From positions 498,811,352 through 498,875,351 of the forward strand of contig CM077115.1 in NCBI GenBank assembly GCA_039619475.1: a stretch of 64,000 nt of DNA, read 5' to 3'. Each line of letters begins with the position of its first letter. The first letter of the stretch is position 1. A model generated the notes under the pieces. That model was not told the origin of the DNA, did not search any database, and was given only the letters and a program-made list of their open reading frames with translations. This DNA comes from Icerya purchasi. Lineage: Eukaryota > Arthropoda > Insecta > Hemiptera > Monophlebidae. Shown one piece after another: positions 22,536 to 33,606 of the stretch. Position numbers and translations under genes: made by a program.

Positions 22536-23833
22536 AGTTTTTTTTGAATTTTATAGGTGGTGTAGCGTTTTCAATCAGGCAGAACATCGATTAAATATAT
22601 TTGAAATTGAAACGACCTTCCATATCAACAAACTGAAAGCTCGTGTAAATCGCCGTTTAACTATACAAGAGGTTTTGAAGAGGTCAGTCTCAATATCGGA
22701 TCGTGTCATGAAATTTGTATGGAAAAACTTGGCATTCATTGCATTTTTTCATAATTTAAAGTATCTTGACTGACGATCAAAAAGAGAGCCGTGCCAGGAT
22801 CAGGGAAGAGCTTCTCAGCCATGACAATATCGATGAAAATTTCATGGAAATCATTATAGTAGATGTTTACGGCTACGACGAGGGAACCAAGTTGTAATTG
22901 TCGCAATTAGTTGAATTATCGTCGTTCTAAACAAAGGAAGCATGCATAAGTCGGTCAAACGGAAAGTTAATGTTGATTATTATGATTACCGAGGAGTAAT
23001 CGATCATGAATTCTTGCTACAAAGTCAGACGATTAATGCCGAGTTTTACGTACAAGTTTTATTCGCAAATGAAGAAAAGCAAGAGCTTACGTACAAGTTT
23101 TAATGTGTTTAAGAAATATGCATCGAAAGGGACTTGAGAAGGAGAAAAATAACTGAGTGTTTCATCTTGAAAGTGCAAAAAACCACTCGTTGCTTATTAA
23201 CCAATTTTCAACCGCTAAAGGTTTTTTTTATATATAGCTGACTTATAAAAAAAAAAAAAAAAAAAACAAAAAACGTTTTTCCTCATTCTTCATATTTTTT
23301 AGACTAAGACTTCCTCGGACTTTTTCCTGCTTTTAAAACGACTTTACGATTTCTGATGATTGTTAATTTTTTTTTTTTTTTAATCGCCTAAAAATTAATT
23401 ATTTTTGTCTAATCTAGAAAGTACCAATGTTTCTGACAAAATATATAATAAAATGTATACAAATGGATCATTTAAATATTAAATTCCAATAGAATATAAT
23501 GTTGAGTGATAAATCGATTAGACTCTAAGACGTAATTTTCGAATTTATCGGGTTTTACGTTTTTAAAATACAATTATTTTAGTAAATAAAGATAATTATT
23601 GATATTAAAAAAAAAAAAAAAAAAAAAAAAACAAAAAAAAACGTTAATAATTAACAGATATATTATCATAGAATGACTAAGTCAGTTAGGTAACCAGTTT
23701 TCTATATTTTATTTAATTATTTACATTTTTGTATGTATTATATATATGTATGTATATAATTATTTATTTGCTGTTAAAAATTCGATTGTGAAGACAGATA
23801 AAGAAGAAATATAAAATGAGTAACTTTTTATAG
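20746..23833 (+). other. HLCS: HLCS intron 5
   Basis: 3088 bp. It contains a decayed mariner-type transposase (22590-23235) and long A and T homopolymer tracts (22506-22536, 23249-23266, 23608-23630). The rest is AT-rich with no recognisable content. Confidence 0.5.
22590..23235 (+). pseudogene. Decayed mariner-family transposase relic
   Basis: Pieces in different frames resemble a mariner transposase. LTDDQKESRARIREELLSHD is near 22770 and is followed by a segment aligning with the VTGDESW region (VDVYGYDEGTKL). VDYYDYRGVIDHEFL then QSQTINAEFYVQVL lie at about 22970-23060, and HLESAKNHSLL near 23165 matches the HHDNAxxHT region. The frame breaks repeatedly and no inverted repeats could be found, so this is an old insertion in HLCS intron 5. 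Confidence 0.75.
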
Positions 23834-23969
23834 GTGCGAGAAATGAAGAATCAGATGATTCCGGGGTGTATGAATATACAAGTAAACCGGATAAATTATT
23901 ATTTCGTCATATAGCGGAAACGCCATTAAGACCTACGGCTGCGTCACCTGGTTGGCTTCCTATATTTGA
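23834..23969 (+). CDS. HLCS: HLCS coding exon 6 (residues 235-279)
   Basis: 136 nt between TTTTTATAG and GTAAGT. It encodes ARNEESDDSGVYEYTSKP, then LLFRHIAETPLRPTAASPGW and LPIF, ending in phase 2. The polar, Ser/Asp-rich start and Pro-rich end are typical of the variable HLCS N-terminal region. Confidence 0.82.
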
Positions 23970-24824
23970 GTAAGTATAATTTTACTTGCTATTGAAAGTT
24001 ATCGTTAGATTGAATTTTCATTCTCACAGTACGATTAATTAATAGTCTGGTTCTTAAGTAAAATTAATTATTTGAACTGTGTCATAATTTTATATTAAAT
24101 ATATGTATGTATATACTGACTGACCCGGTGAACTTCGTACCGCCTTGGAAAATAAATGTTGTGTTAACTTATTAGCCGAATTAAATTATTTTTTATTAAG
24201 ATAAAATTAATACTCAAAAGGAATTAAGTTCACTAAATGTACAAAAATCAAAATGAAAAGTATTTTGATTACATTAAAATGAATGTAATTCACGTGGCAG
24301 CAAGGCATTATTCGCCTTAATAACAAAAATCAGTGTAACCCAATAAGATGGTTCACAAACGACAAAAATATTCAATTATACAATAGCTCGGAAACGGTTT
24401 GACTTATCAGCATTGGATCATAAATTACAATTAAACTTCTATCTATGACAATTTACAATTTTAAGCTGAGCGATTACCCTGGGCCACGAGAAACCGTCTA
24501 GAATATATAATATGGAATTTAGAACGACCTCAAAAATCACGTTTAAAAAATTCATAACTCATCACCAGATAACCCTTTAGAAGCGAAATTCAAAATATAA
24601 AACAAAACGCAGAAGCAATTTCATGAAATCCAAAAATTACGGTTAAAAAATTGTGCGAACCCCCGTTTTGAGCCAAAAACAGCAAAAACATGAATTTTCT
24701 TCATAAATTTTGTTTTTAATTGCGTATTCTGCTATTCGGGGTGGAGACAAATGCAACAAATCAAAGTTCATGAAAATTGGTCCAGCCGTTCTTGAGTTAT
24801 AAGTAGTGTAACTAACACGACTTT

Positions 24825-24861
<37 letters not shown>

Positions 24862-25855
24862 GTGTATAAAATAAACGATCCGGTAGATGAGTTCTTAGTG
24901 AATATAAATCTGAAGAGATGACTTGTTTTTTTATGCGACAACTTTTCTAGAATAAAAGTATTTTAGGTATCTCATTCAACAAAACTAAAAATCCTTACGT
25001 AGTTTAGTCATTTTTGCGTATATTTTTTTTGAATTTTCACATTATTTTCTAAAAACAAAACAATTTGATGACTAAATTAAGTATTAAACATTTCTAGATC
25101 AACATTAACGATAGTCGTTGAATGTAATTTCAATAGTTGTTCTAACTGTTTATCGTTTTAGAAATATCTAAATTTAGTGTTGTACATAAAAACTGTTTTT
25201 AAAGGCGATGATTATTTCAATGTGAAAGTCACTTTAAAATCCATACCTAAAATCATCAGAATTTAGCTGTCTCAAAAAAGCCACGCACTTTCAATAGCAT
25301 ATTTTAAAAAGTTTTACGTAAAAAATTAATAGTTTTATTAATGATCTAATTAAAAAAAATTACATCATGTTTTTATCGCAATTGTTTTTACATTTTGATA
25401 TTGACGTGCAAATAATTATTAGCTGATAGATTTACTGATAATTTTCCGGCGATTAAGTTTTACGCTATGAACTTCTAAATAAATTAAGAACGCCAGTAGA
25501 TAAGCGTTACATCTGCTTTATAAAAACATTTTTTTTTTTTTTTTATGCCTAATGAGATATGCAAAACACTATGAAACTTTTAGAGTATTATAAAAGTTTT
25601 ACTTTAAAATTGAATAAGCCTTTGTATATTTTGAATTATCTAACGGCTCTATTTTTTTAAAACGTTTTTTAATACATTAATATCTCTTAGAGTTTAGTAA
25701 ATTGTATAATTTTATTCACTTAATCTTTATTTATGCTGTGTACACAATTGTATTTTATACATATGTATTGAAATATTCGTAATATACTTTATTGGTATTT
25801 AAATTTATTATTTCACGCGGACAGATCATAATTTTGGATTTTTTTATTTGTTTAG
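23970..25855 (+). other. HLCS: HLCS intron 6
   Basis: 1886 bp. Includes a Helitron-like repeat with a hairpin end (24115-24860) and a (TA)n tract (24829-24858). The remainder is AT-rich. Confidence 0.5.
24115..24860 (-). repeat. Probable Helitron-like non-autonomous repeat
   Basis: The left end (24119-24140) reads CTGACCCGGTGAACTTCGTACCG with CGGT...ACCG pairing, the same arrangement of a GC-rich hairpin next to a terminus as in the clear Helitron at 42849-43953 and the end at 59915. Near the right end, TGAAAATTGGTCCAGCCGTT (about 24770) matches the AAATCGGTCCAGTAGTTTC block of that Helitron (about 43868). The right end dissolves into (TA)n. Classification is inferred; a terminal CTAG is not visible here. 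Confidence 0.4.
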
Positions 25856-26158
25856 TGATGTGTTCTTAGAAAAACGCGAAATTATCTCTTACCCGGCTGT
25901 TGGTGCAGATTCATCGGTTTTACAAGAATCTTTGGATGTGACAGATGATAGTAGTAGCATTCTTAGTCAAAGTGCTGTTGAGGGAAGAAATAATGTATGC
26001 AATAATTCGAAGTACGCTCCTTCTCGTAGTTGTAGCGAAGATACATCTACCAGTTTAATCGTACAACAAGGCAGTACTATTTGTTCTAGCAACGCTAGTC
26101 AGTTCAGTACAGATACAGTTATTCAAGAACCATTATTCGATTTGTCTGGAATGAACAG
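25856..26158 (+). CDS. HLCS: HLCS coding exon 7 (residues 280-380)
   Basis: 303 nt between TTGTTTAG and GTAAAC, phase 2 to phase 2. It encodes DVFLEKREIISYPAVGADSS followed by a long Ser/Asp/Gln-rich stretch (SILSQSAVEG, SRSCSEDTSTS) and ends PLFDLSGMNR. Such disordered, serine-rich sequence is expected in the HLCS N-terminal region; no catalytic residues. Confidence 0.85.
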
Positions 26159-26989
26159 GTAAACATGTCTATCGAAAAATTATAGTCTTTGATCCTGTCT
26201 ACGAATAATTAATAAATCTTATTTTAATTAATTATTTCGCCGTCTTATTCTTTTTCTATCTTATGACTAGCAGTTATTGTTTTTGTTCCTCTTTTTAAAT
26301 ATAATCTTACTATGACTGGTCAGCATTATACGTAATCTTTTTTCAAGTTCGTTTATTTTTTATACATGTATTATTTTTGTTATAGATATGCTAGATGAAT
26401 GGTTAGTAATTATAAAATTATATTCATATTAATAATTATTTTTTCGTGAAATTACAAAATTAATATTTGAGATTAAAAGAGAAAAAATAAACTAGTTTTC
26501 TTTGGAAAAAATTAAAAACCTCATTAGAGTTCTGCATTGGAAGGATGGTATAAAAAGAATTTTTACGATTACATTTGTCTGTTTCCGATGATTTTTTAAG
26601 AAATTTCCAAAACTAGCGATTCTGAAGTGGACTCAAATTTAAGTGCATTTGCGGGGAATATAAAAAATACTTGCGATCAAATATATTAATATTAACAATA
26701 AAAATGATATGATACCGGTTACCAATTACATTCAATTTACATGAAGGCTGCTTGAGATGTTGAGAATGATAAAATTAATCCTAGATACATCATTCACAGT
26801 AACTGCACGACTAACTATTGAGCTTTTACAAAGTTATTAATATCTTGACATTTATATTCCTTATAGCTGGGCGTTAGTCAAAATTTTTCGTGGCCCTTTT
26901 TCACGGCATGCTTTTAATTATTATATTGGCTCTGTTAATGAAATAAGATGATGCAATCAATTTGTAACGTGTCCCGCGAAAACAAACTT

Positions 26990-27270
26990 ACATATGATGC
27001 AGTAAATTTTTTTGCATAATACAAAACATATGAAACGTTTTATTTTTGAACTTATTAGAAAAAATGGCCAGCACTTAATGCCCGTTATTCTTGATGGAAA
27101 TTTAAATTTCAACCTGTTCGGCAACGAAAGTAGTGAATTCCTTACTTTTATGCGCCATACTTTTAACCTAGACCTCAGCTATGATTTCGCTTAATATATG
27201 CATCGACGCTGTACTTACTCGTTGTATTAAGCATTTACATAAAATAAATTATATTTTTACTGACTTCAAA
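26990..27270 (+). pseudogene. Endonuclease/phosphatase-like fragment of a mobile element
   Basis: A 60-codon frame at 27012-27191 encodes FIFELIRKNGQHLMPVILDG, then NLNFNLFGNESSEFLTFMRH and TFNLDLS. A shifted frame downstream (about 27203-27268) reads IDAVLTRCIKHLHKI. The order LxGDFNxxF...L..TFNL...TTIDAVFTR is typical of a nuclease-like segment encoded near PIF1/Helitron-type proteins in arthropod genomes (from memory of that family). It is out of frame and isolated, hence a relic. Which element it came from is uncertain. Confidence 0.55.
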
Positions 27271-28825
27271 AAAAAAAAAAAAGAATTGTAGCGTTTCGTT
27301 TTTTTTATTTTTCCATGTTTACTCAGACGGACTTAAATGATTTCAAAAGTGTATTGCTCAGTAGTGGTGCTAATAAGATGAACAAAGACTGAGTAGTTAT
27401 CAAATAACATGAAAAAAAAGTTTTTTTTTTTTTTTTAAAGAAATGTTTATTAATACGACAAACACGATTGATTTTAAATATTTTCCATGTTATTTGCCGG
27501 GAAAATGTAAATTCGAATAAAAAAAATGAATTTAAAACTCTTTCGTGACGCCATTTACTTAATGTTGTTTAAGAATAATCATAATACCCTTACGTAAATT
27601 ACTTCGAAATATACTATTTTTTACTTTTTAGTACATTTTTATTATTTTTAGGCCAAATCCTAGTCTGTATTTGGAGAAAAAAAATTTTACATTTTGCACA
27701 ATGAACCTTTTCTGAGTATTACGGGTGCTGTATTGACACCCGAAGATGAATCTGATGTAATCTCTATTAATGATTAAAAAATATTAATTAGCAATATTAT
27801 TGATAATATTATTAACAATCGTAATAAATTACTATCTTTGACTGTGCTTTGCACGCCAAATACAAAGAGCATTATTAATAAATGAAACGATTAATTTCCA
27901 CGTTTTATTACATCAAGATATTACACGAAATTTTTCACTATAAAATGAGTAATGCCTCGGGGCTTTGAGCATTATGCTAAAAGTATAGAAATGTGAAGCA
28001 CGTTGCTTGTGGAATATTTAAAATGTCCGATAAATTGTTTGATTATTCGAGTGTGGGGAGGATTTATATTAAACAAATCTACAAGGCGTATATATGATCC
28101 AGTTTCTTCCCCTTCAAGGGAAAAATTTAATCATTTTTTAATTTAAAAAGAAAAAAACCTTAAAAAGTTTCGCTAAAACTACACTTTAAAGAAAAATTTA
28201 CTAAAAAATTAAAATATAAATAATGATGGTACAGAACGGAGAGAAGAAAAAAGTCAAAAATCTGTCCTATTATCATTTAATATTAATTGTAGAGGAAATA
28301 AATATAAAAAAGTGATAATTTATGAATAAAATTTCGTAAATGACGAAACTGAAAATAATTAAAAAAGATAATAATAATATGTAAAACATACTAAATATCG
28401 AATCTATATTTTCCGATGGTATAAAAATGTTTAAGTATTAAAAGTATATAAATTTGATAAAGTATTTGAATTAGTTATGACATAAAAGTTTACGAGCGAA
28501 TACAAACAACTCATCGACAGAAAATCAGACGTTAGTTAAGAAAAATTAATTTAAATTAAAACTATTATAGCCGCGAAAATTAAATAGGATGTGTCATCAT
28601 TATTTCGAATAAAAAAAAAATAATAAATAAATAAAGCACAATGAAAGCAACTTAATGCTTTGGATAGTATAAATTATAAATCCGATTGCATGTATATCAT
28701 GGATATTTTGTGATAATATCGAAAAAATAATAAAAATGGCCAAAAGGTTTTTTCTCCGATAAGAGAAAATCATTGAAAGTAAAATAAAAGCTGTTTTGGC
28801 TTTTAAAATATTTCACTAAATAATA

Positions 28826-29150
28826 AATTATGCGGTCCCTTTTTATTTTTATAAAATATACTATTAATCAAACATTATTAATGGTAACAAAAAAACTACA
28901 TTTATCTTTTGTGCTTCTAATTTTTTTGCTAAACGACATTTTTTATAATAACAGATCTATTTTTACGACGAGCAATAAATATTTACAATTATTGCCGGTA
29001 CATATGTGATATATATATATATATATATTAAAAAAAATCGAACTTTTCGTGTAAACTTTTATAAAATTTTATTCATCGGGAAATTGGAAACTTTTGAACT
29101 GGAAAAGATGAAAATTTAAAAATTACATTCGGGAGCGGTTACGCTGTATC
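28826..29150. repeat. ~310-bp GTGGCCA repeat, diverged copy
   Basis: Aligns in blocks with 15130-15312: ATAAATTATGCGGTCCC, TATAAAATATACT, ATTAATGGTAACAAAAAAAC and the 3' part AAAATTTAAAAATTACATTC. A (TA)n tract has grown inside (29008-29029). Ends eroded. Confidence 0.6.
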
Positions 29151-29756
29151 AACAGATGTTATATTGTTGCAAAAAAACTGTTGAGCTCGGTCAATTTGGT
29201 TGTTCGTAAAAAAATATAGATTCCGCGAAAGAAAAAGAAAAAACACGTAGTTGTTTCGGATATCATTTTCTTCATTTTGTCTACAAGGAGTAAAAGAAAG
29301 TTTGCCGCCCTACTCATTAAACAAATATCACTTCTACGCATTGACATTAAACATTTATGTTGACGTTTTCCCTTTTTATGGAATAAAAAAGATTGCTTAG
29401 TGTAAATATCAAGGACAAAGTTTTTGAAAAAATAACGCAGTCTTTTTGACACGCCTTTTTTAAGATATTTGATCAATCTTTCGGCTTAGAAAAAATCGGA
29501 AAATTTTGAAATTCAAATGAATATTAAAAAAGAGGGAATTATAAAGAAAATCCTAAGTTGCAGTGAGATACGTCACTTACAATTATCTGGGTTCTCAAGA
29601 AATAAATTAATGATGGGAAGGTACTACACTGGTTATCGATAAATTCACCAGTGCAACGAAATGTAATTGAGCGCAGATTATCCTGAGCGGCTACACATAT
29701 AGCTACATGAAAAGCATGGTAAAAAAAATTGCTACATTATTTTCATGAATCATATT

Positions 29757-30032
29757 TTCTATTAAATTTTAATTTTATTAAACCAAATCAAATGGGATTA
29801 ATTTTTTTTTTTTTTATATAAGCGATCACGAAGTAATTCTGTAAATAACATTTTTTAACTATATTAAGAAAAGAAAAATTCGCAGAATTAAACATCATAC
29901 GAAGTCTGTCAAAAGTAATCGCGATCAAATATTTCTTAATATAGTTAAAAAATGTTATTTTTAGAATTTATAAAAAAATATTTGACCCTATTTGATTCAG
30001 TTTAATAAAATTGAAGAAGATTTAATAGCAAA
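29757..30032. repeat. Imperfect foldback repeat (~275 bp)
   Basis: Outer arms: 29757-29800 (TTCTATTAAATTTTAATTTT...AAATCAAATGGG) against 29985-30028 (CCCTATTTGATTC...TTAATAGCA). Inner arms: 29840-29871 (AATAACATTTTTTAACTATA) against 29933-29964 (its complement), nearly perfect over ~28 bp. The whole unit could form a long bulged hairpin. Probably a MITE; no clear target duplication. Confidence 0.65.
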
Positions 30033-30468
30033 ATCGAGGATTAAAAATTAGGTTAAAAATTTAACGTAATTGTATTCGGGAAAAGTTGATTAAGTGAGCA
30101 CAGCGCGTACTGTCCTGTTTCGTTTTATCGGATTCTTATGACAGTTGTTAAGCGATTATACGTTGTTTATAAGGCAAATAGTGATGAACTATTTGGTGTG
30201 CTAAGGTGAAGAATTCAAGAAGAAAAAAGTACTAATGAAGTAAATGTTGTGTAACTGAATTGTACTGCGCTGATATGTAATTTAAGGATATTGCAAAATC
30301 GACGGAATTTACAATCAAGTTATTGTCGTATTTCTGCGATCGGAATTTAAAAGTATACTTGTATACTAGTAAACAATTGACTTCATGTGTGGTGTATACA
30401 ATAAATGTGTAACATAAGAATTTAAAAAGTTATTTTAAAAATTACTAATAACATGTAATTGCCGAATA

Positions 30469-30826
30469 CAGTGAAGTCCGATTATCCGAAAATCGCTTAT
30501 CCGAAATGGATGTTTTAACGTATTTTAATTATTTTTAATAAATATTTAAGGTATTTAAGATTTTTAATATGTACGTACGTAATTACATATACGTACCATA
30601 GGCCTACATGATACTACATTCGAGTTTTTATTTTTCATTGCATCATATTACATTACTGCAGTTTATTAAATTTCGTAATTTTCAATGTTTTTCTTTTATA
30701 TGTTAAGTACGTATAATGTTTCTATAAATACATGTAATGCTTCTATAATGATTATCGATTATCCGAAAAAATCGTTTTTCCGAAATTGTCAATTCCCGAT
30801 TATTTCGGATAATCGGTACTTCACTG
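30469..30826. mobile_element. pogo/Tigger-type MITE (358 bp)
   Basis: The left end is CAGTGAAGTCCGATTATCCG and the right end, in reverse complement, CAGTGAAGTACCGATTATCC. TA flanks both sides (30467-30468 and 30827-30828). The CAGTxxAxxxCCGATTATCCG terminus is characteristic of the pogo/Tigger group of Tc1/mariner elements. Inside, the motif ATCCGAAA recurs next to both ends, on opposite strands. No coding capacity. Confidence 0.9.
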
Positions 30827-32807
30827 TATTAAAAAAGAGTAAAATGGAGAAAATGAACGAAAATAGTCTACTCATTATCAGAAGTCTAATTTGCCGATAA
30901 CAGTTTTATTGATGCAAATGAATGTACACAAACGATATTACCATAGGAATGATAAGAATAGTTACACACTATATGCATGTATATTGGTAATATTCACTAT
31001 GGTAACGTGGTTTGTAAGTGTGTGTATGATTGTATATACGTGAAATGTACACTGCATTTCATTTTCTCATGTGACCGCCAGCTGGTGAAATAATTTATTT
31101 TTCTGTTCAGTGTACTTTTTATTAATGTAACTCTGAAAATATATAAGTTTTCAGTCGTAATTGTTTTTCAATTACGATTAAGTTCAACGATTTTAAATTA
31201 AAAAATTATAATTATGTGTTTTTAATTTTATAATCAAAATTCAATTATAATCATCGAGTGTTTGCACGTAATATAAAACGATCGATCGTGTCTTCTGAAG
31301 AATAAAAGTTGCAGAACTAATGATTTAACGGTAAATTTTATAACATTAAAGTGAAATAACGAACAATAGTTGAGCGTTTTGAACAGTTGTATTTGTTAGT
31401 ACGTAACGACATGTAAAAGAGAATGTGTTTAAAAAAAAAAGCTTGTCTTCTTTAGAATATTTAGAATAGCTCCGCTTTTGAACTTTTGTCATTGGATCGT
31501 AATAATTGCGCCCTTTCTGTGTGACGGCATATTAATATAATCGCGTAAAAACAATTAAAAATAAAGACGTGAAAAATCAATGCTGAGTAAGACGAGGTCG
31601 TCAAAATGTTACGAATTCATTCTGAGCAGAAATATTAACGGGCCAATTTAATACGATTGCAGATTAATAAGCAGCGCGTTTATTCTGATTAATAGTTCGG
31701 GAAAACATCCTAGAGTGTTGTAGAAAGTTTAGTTTCGACGAGTTTAAATAGAGCGGCCATCGTAATGGTCACAACTGATCTATCAATTCCTTTTTTTTCT
31801 TCACGAAAATCGGATGGTTATAACAATATATTTTTCATCTCATCATTTATTATATATTCCTAACTGTTTTTTCTTTTTGTTGTTGTTTTTTTTTTTTTTT
31901 TTTTTATGGACTCCAATATGGTGCGCTAAGATTTAGTAATTATTCTAGACTTTTACGTTCTATCAATAAAAGTTATTCGGTTCGAGGCAAAATGACTTCA
32001 ACACGCTCAGCAGCAGACCTCCACTGTTCCTCGTCCTGTCTCGTGCCAGTGCACATCAGAATTTATCAAGAGGTAAACCGCTGAGGAAGTTTGGTGTACA
32101 ACATGTAGGAATTCCAGGAATTTACACTGGCGGTTTCTTGTTCGTCCCTCTATTTTATATTAAACGTCTTTCTTCATTTGTTTTATATCCTCTATCGGTA
32201 TTCATGCTGTTACTATTTCAACTTATTCTTTCGGACGTACTCTACTAGTATGTACCGGGTAATTAAATTTTAACTTTTTAATTTTGCCGCTTGAATCAGA
32301 ACTTTTTGTTTGCCTTAAATTTCTGAATTTATAATTTTATCGATTTGTTTGGAACATATATGTAGCGCTTAATGTTTTTCTGTAAATAACGTGCATTTCA
32401 CGAAACTATTTTTCATTTAGAACTCAAATTTGTACTTCGCCAGTCAAATTAAAGATAGATTAATTAGAAAGATAATAATAACGGACCATACTTCATACGT
32501 GTAAAAAAAAAAAAAAAAAAAAACAACGAATAGCGTGGAGTAAAGAAAATAGTTGCAGTACTGATGATCGTCGTTTTCCGGTGATGGTGGATTTTAATTA
32601 AAATTCTAGAATGTAATAATGCTGAAATTACAATGCGCGCCATCTATTTATGATTACCGAAAATTAAAATCTGTTTTAAACAGCGTGAAATTGTTACCGT
32701 TTCGAGATGAGAATGTAGATTATTTTTATTTTTCGCTCATTTAATTACTCACTGAGCCATGGTAACCGTTCTCGTTTGTAACTTTGTCGTTACACGATAA
32801 TTTGCAG

Positions 32808-33035
32808 TGTCGATGAGGAAATACCGTGCGATGTTACAATGTGGAAGAGTGATTCTAGCGCATCTTTACTGTCTTCGAAAAGCATAACGCTAGAAAAATC
32901 GAAACCGATAAAACCAGTCTCTCATAGGGGAGATGAGAAAACGGGAAAACCGTCGAGTGTACTGATTTACAGCGAAAGTCCTTCCAGCGTTGAAAATATG
33001 AAAATAACGTTGAGTTTTGTCCTGCATCAATACAG
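32808..33035 (+). CDS. HLCS: HLCS coding exon 8 (residues 381-456)
   Basis: 228 nt between TTTGCAG and GTACAT, phase 2 to 2. It encodes VDEEIPCDVTMWKSDSSA, a Ser/Lys-rich linker, then SSVLIYSESPSSVENMKIT and SFVLHQYR. The VLIYSESPSS segment begins the conserved HLCS middle region, equivalent to the NILLYVGSDS segment of the human protein. Confidence 0.9.
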
Positions 33036-33276
33036 GTACATATACACATATTCGTATTCATTTACCGTTATTATATTTTGAACTTTTCGTATACTTTGTT
33101 TGGTTTATGTTGTATGTGCTATATTTCGATGTATTATTAGACTGGATGTAGGATTTTAAACGTAGTTTTTTACTTTATATTTTGTCCGGTTTTTATCACC
33201 TCTGTGGTGATGTCTAATTCGTTTTTAATAACCTGTTTGCGTGAAATATAAACTACGACATTTTTCGTGCTTTCAG

Positions 33277-33606
33277 GTACACCATATATACACTAACATT
33301 AAACGAAATGTTAGAGTCGCCGTGGTTAGATCAGGCTGCGCTAGTGGTAATTTGTGGAAACGTGCCTACACCGCTGAAACCGATTCTTATATCTTACCTA
33401 CTAGGAAACCGCGGAAAATTGTTGTGCGTTTGCTCCGATCTACTGGAATCATTCCTACCGTCATTTAAAACGACTGAAATCAAACCGGACGAAGTGGTTA
33501 ATTTCTCGTACAGTAAATGGGATAATATCTCCCTTCTACACCACATTTTCTGTTACCAACCAACTCCTCAGTCGTCTAAATTTTCAATGGACGAATCTCC
33601 GTCTGG
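33277..33606 (+). CDS. HLCS: HLCS coding exon 9 (residues 457-566)
   Basis: 330 nt between GCTTTCAG and GTATGG, phase 2 to 2. It encodes YTIYTLTLNEMLESPWLDQA, then ALVVICGNVPTPLKPILISY and LLGNRGKLLCVCSDLLESFL, ending SMDESPSG. It corresponds to the glutamine-amidotransferase-like middle domain of animal HLCS (L..DPWTDNCLLLVIA...LSQGGKVLGL in human). Base composition is clearly less AT-rich than the introns. Confidence 0.93.

Larger units (their letters stand above)
26159..32807 (+). other. HLCS: HLCS intron 7
   Basis: 6649 bp. Holds an endonuclease-domain fragment (26990-27270), a diverged copy of the ~310-bp repeat (28826-29150), a (TA)n tract (29008-29029), an imperfect foldback (29757-30032), a Tigger-type MITE (30469-30826) and homopolymer tracts. 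The remainder, including 30830-32800, is AT-rich and unassigned; a possible LINE tail near 31985-32065 is too weak to call. Confidence 0.5.

Noticed and set aside
31985..32065. Possible LINE C-terminal tail on the - strand (RQDEEQWRSAAERVEVIL)
   Set aside because: Resembles the end of some insect LINE proteins but is only ~27 codons long and isolated.
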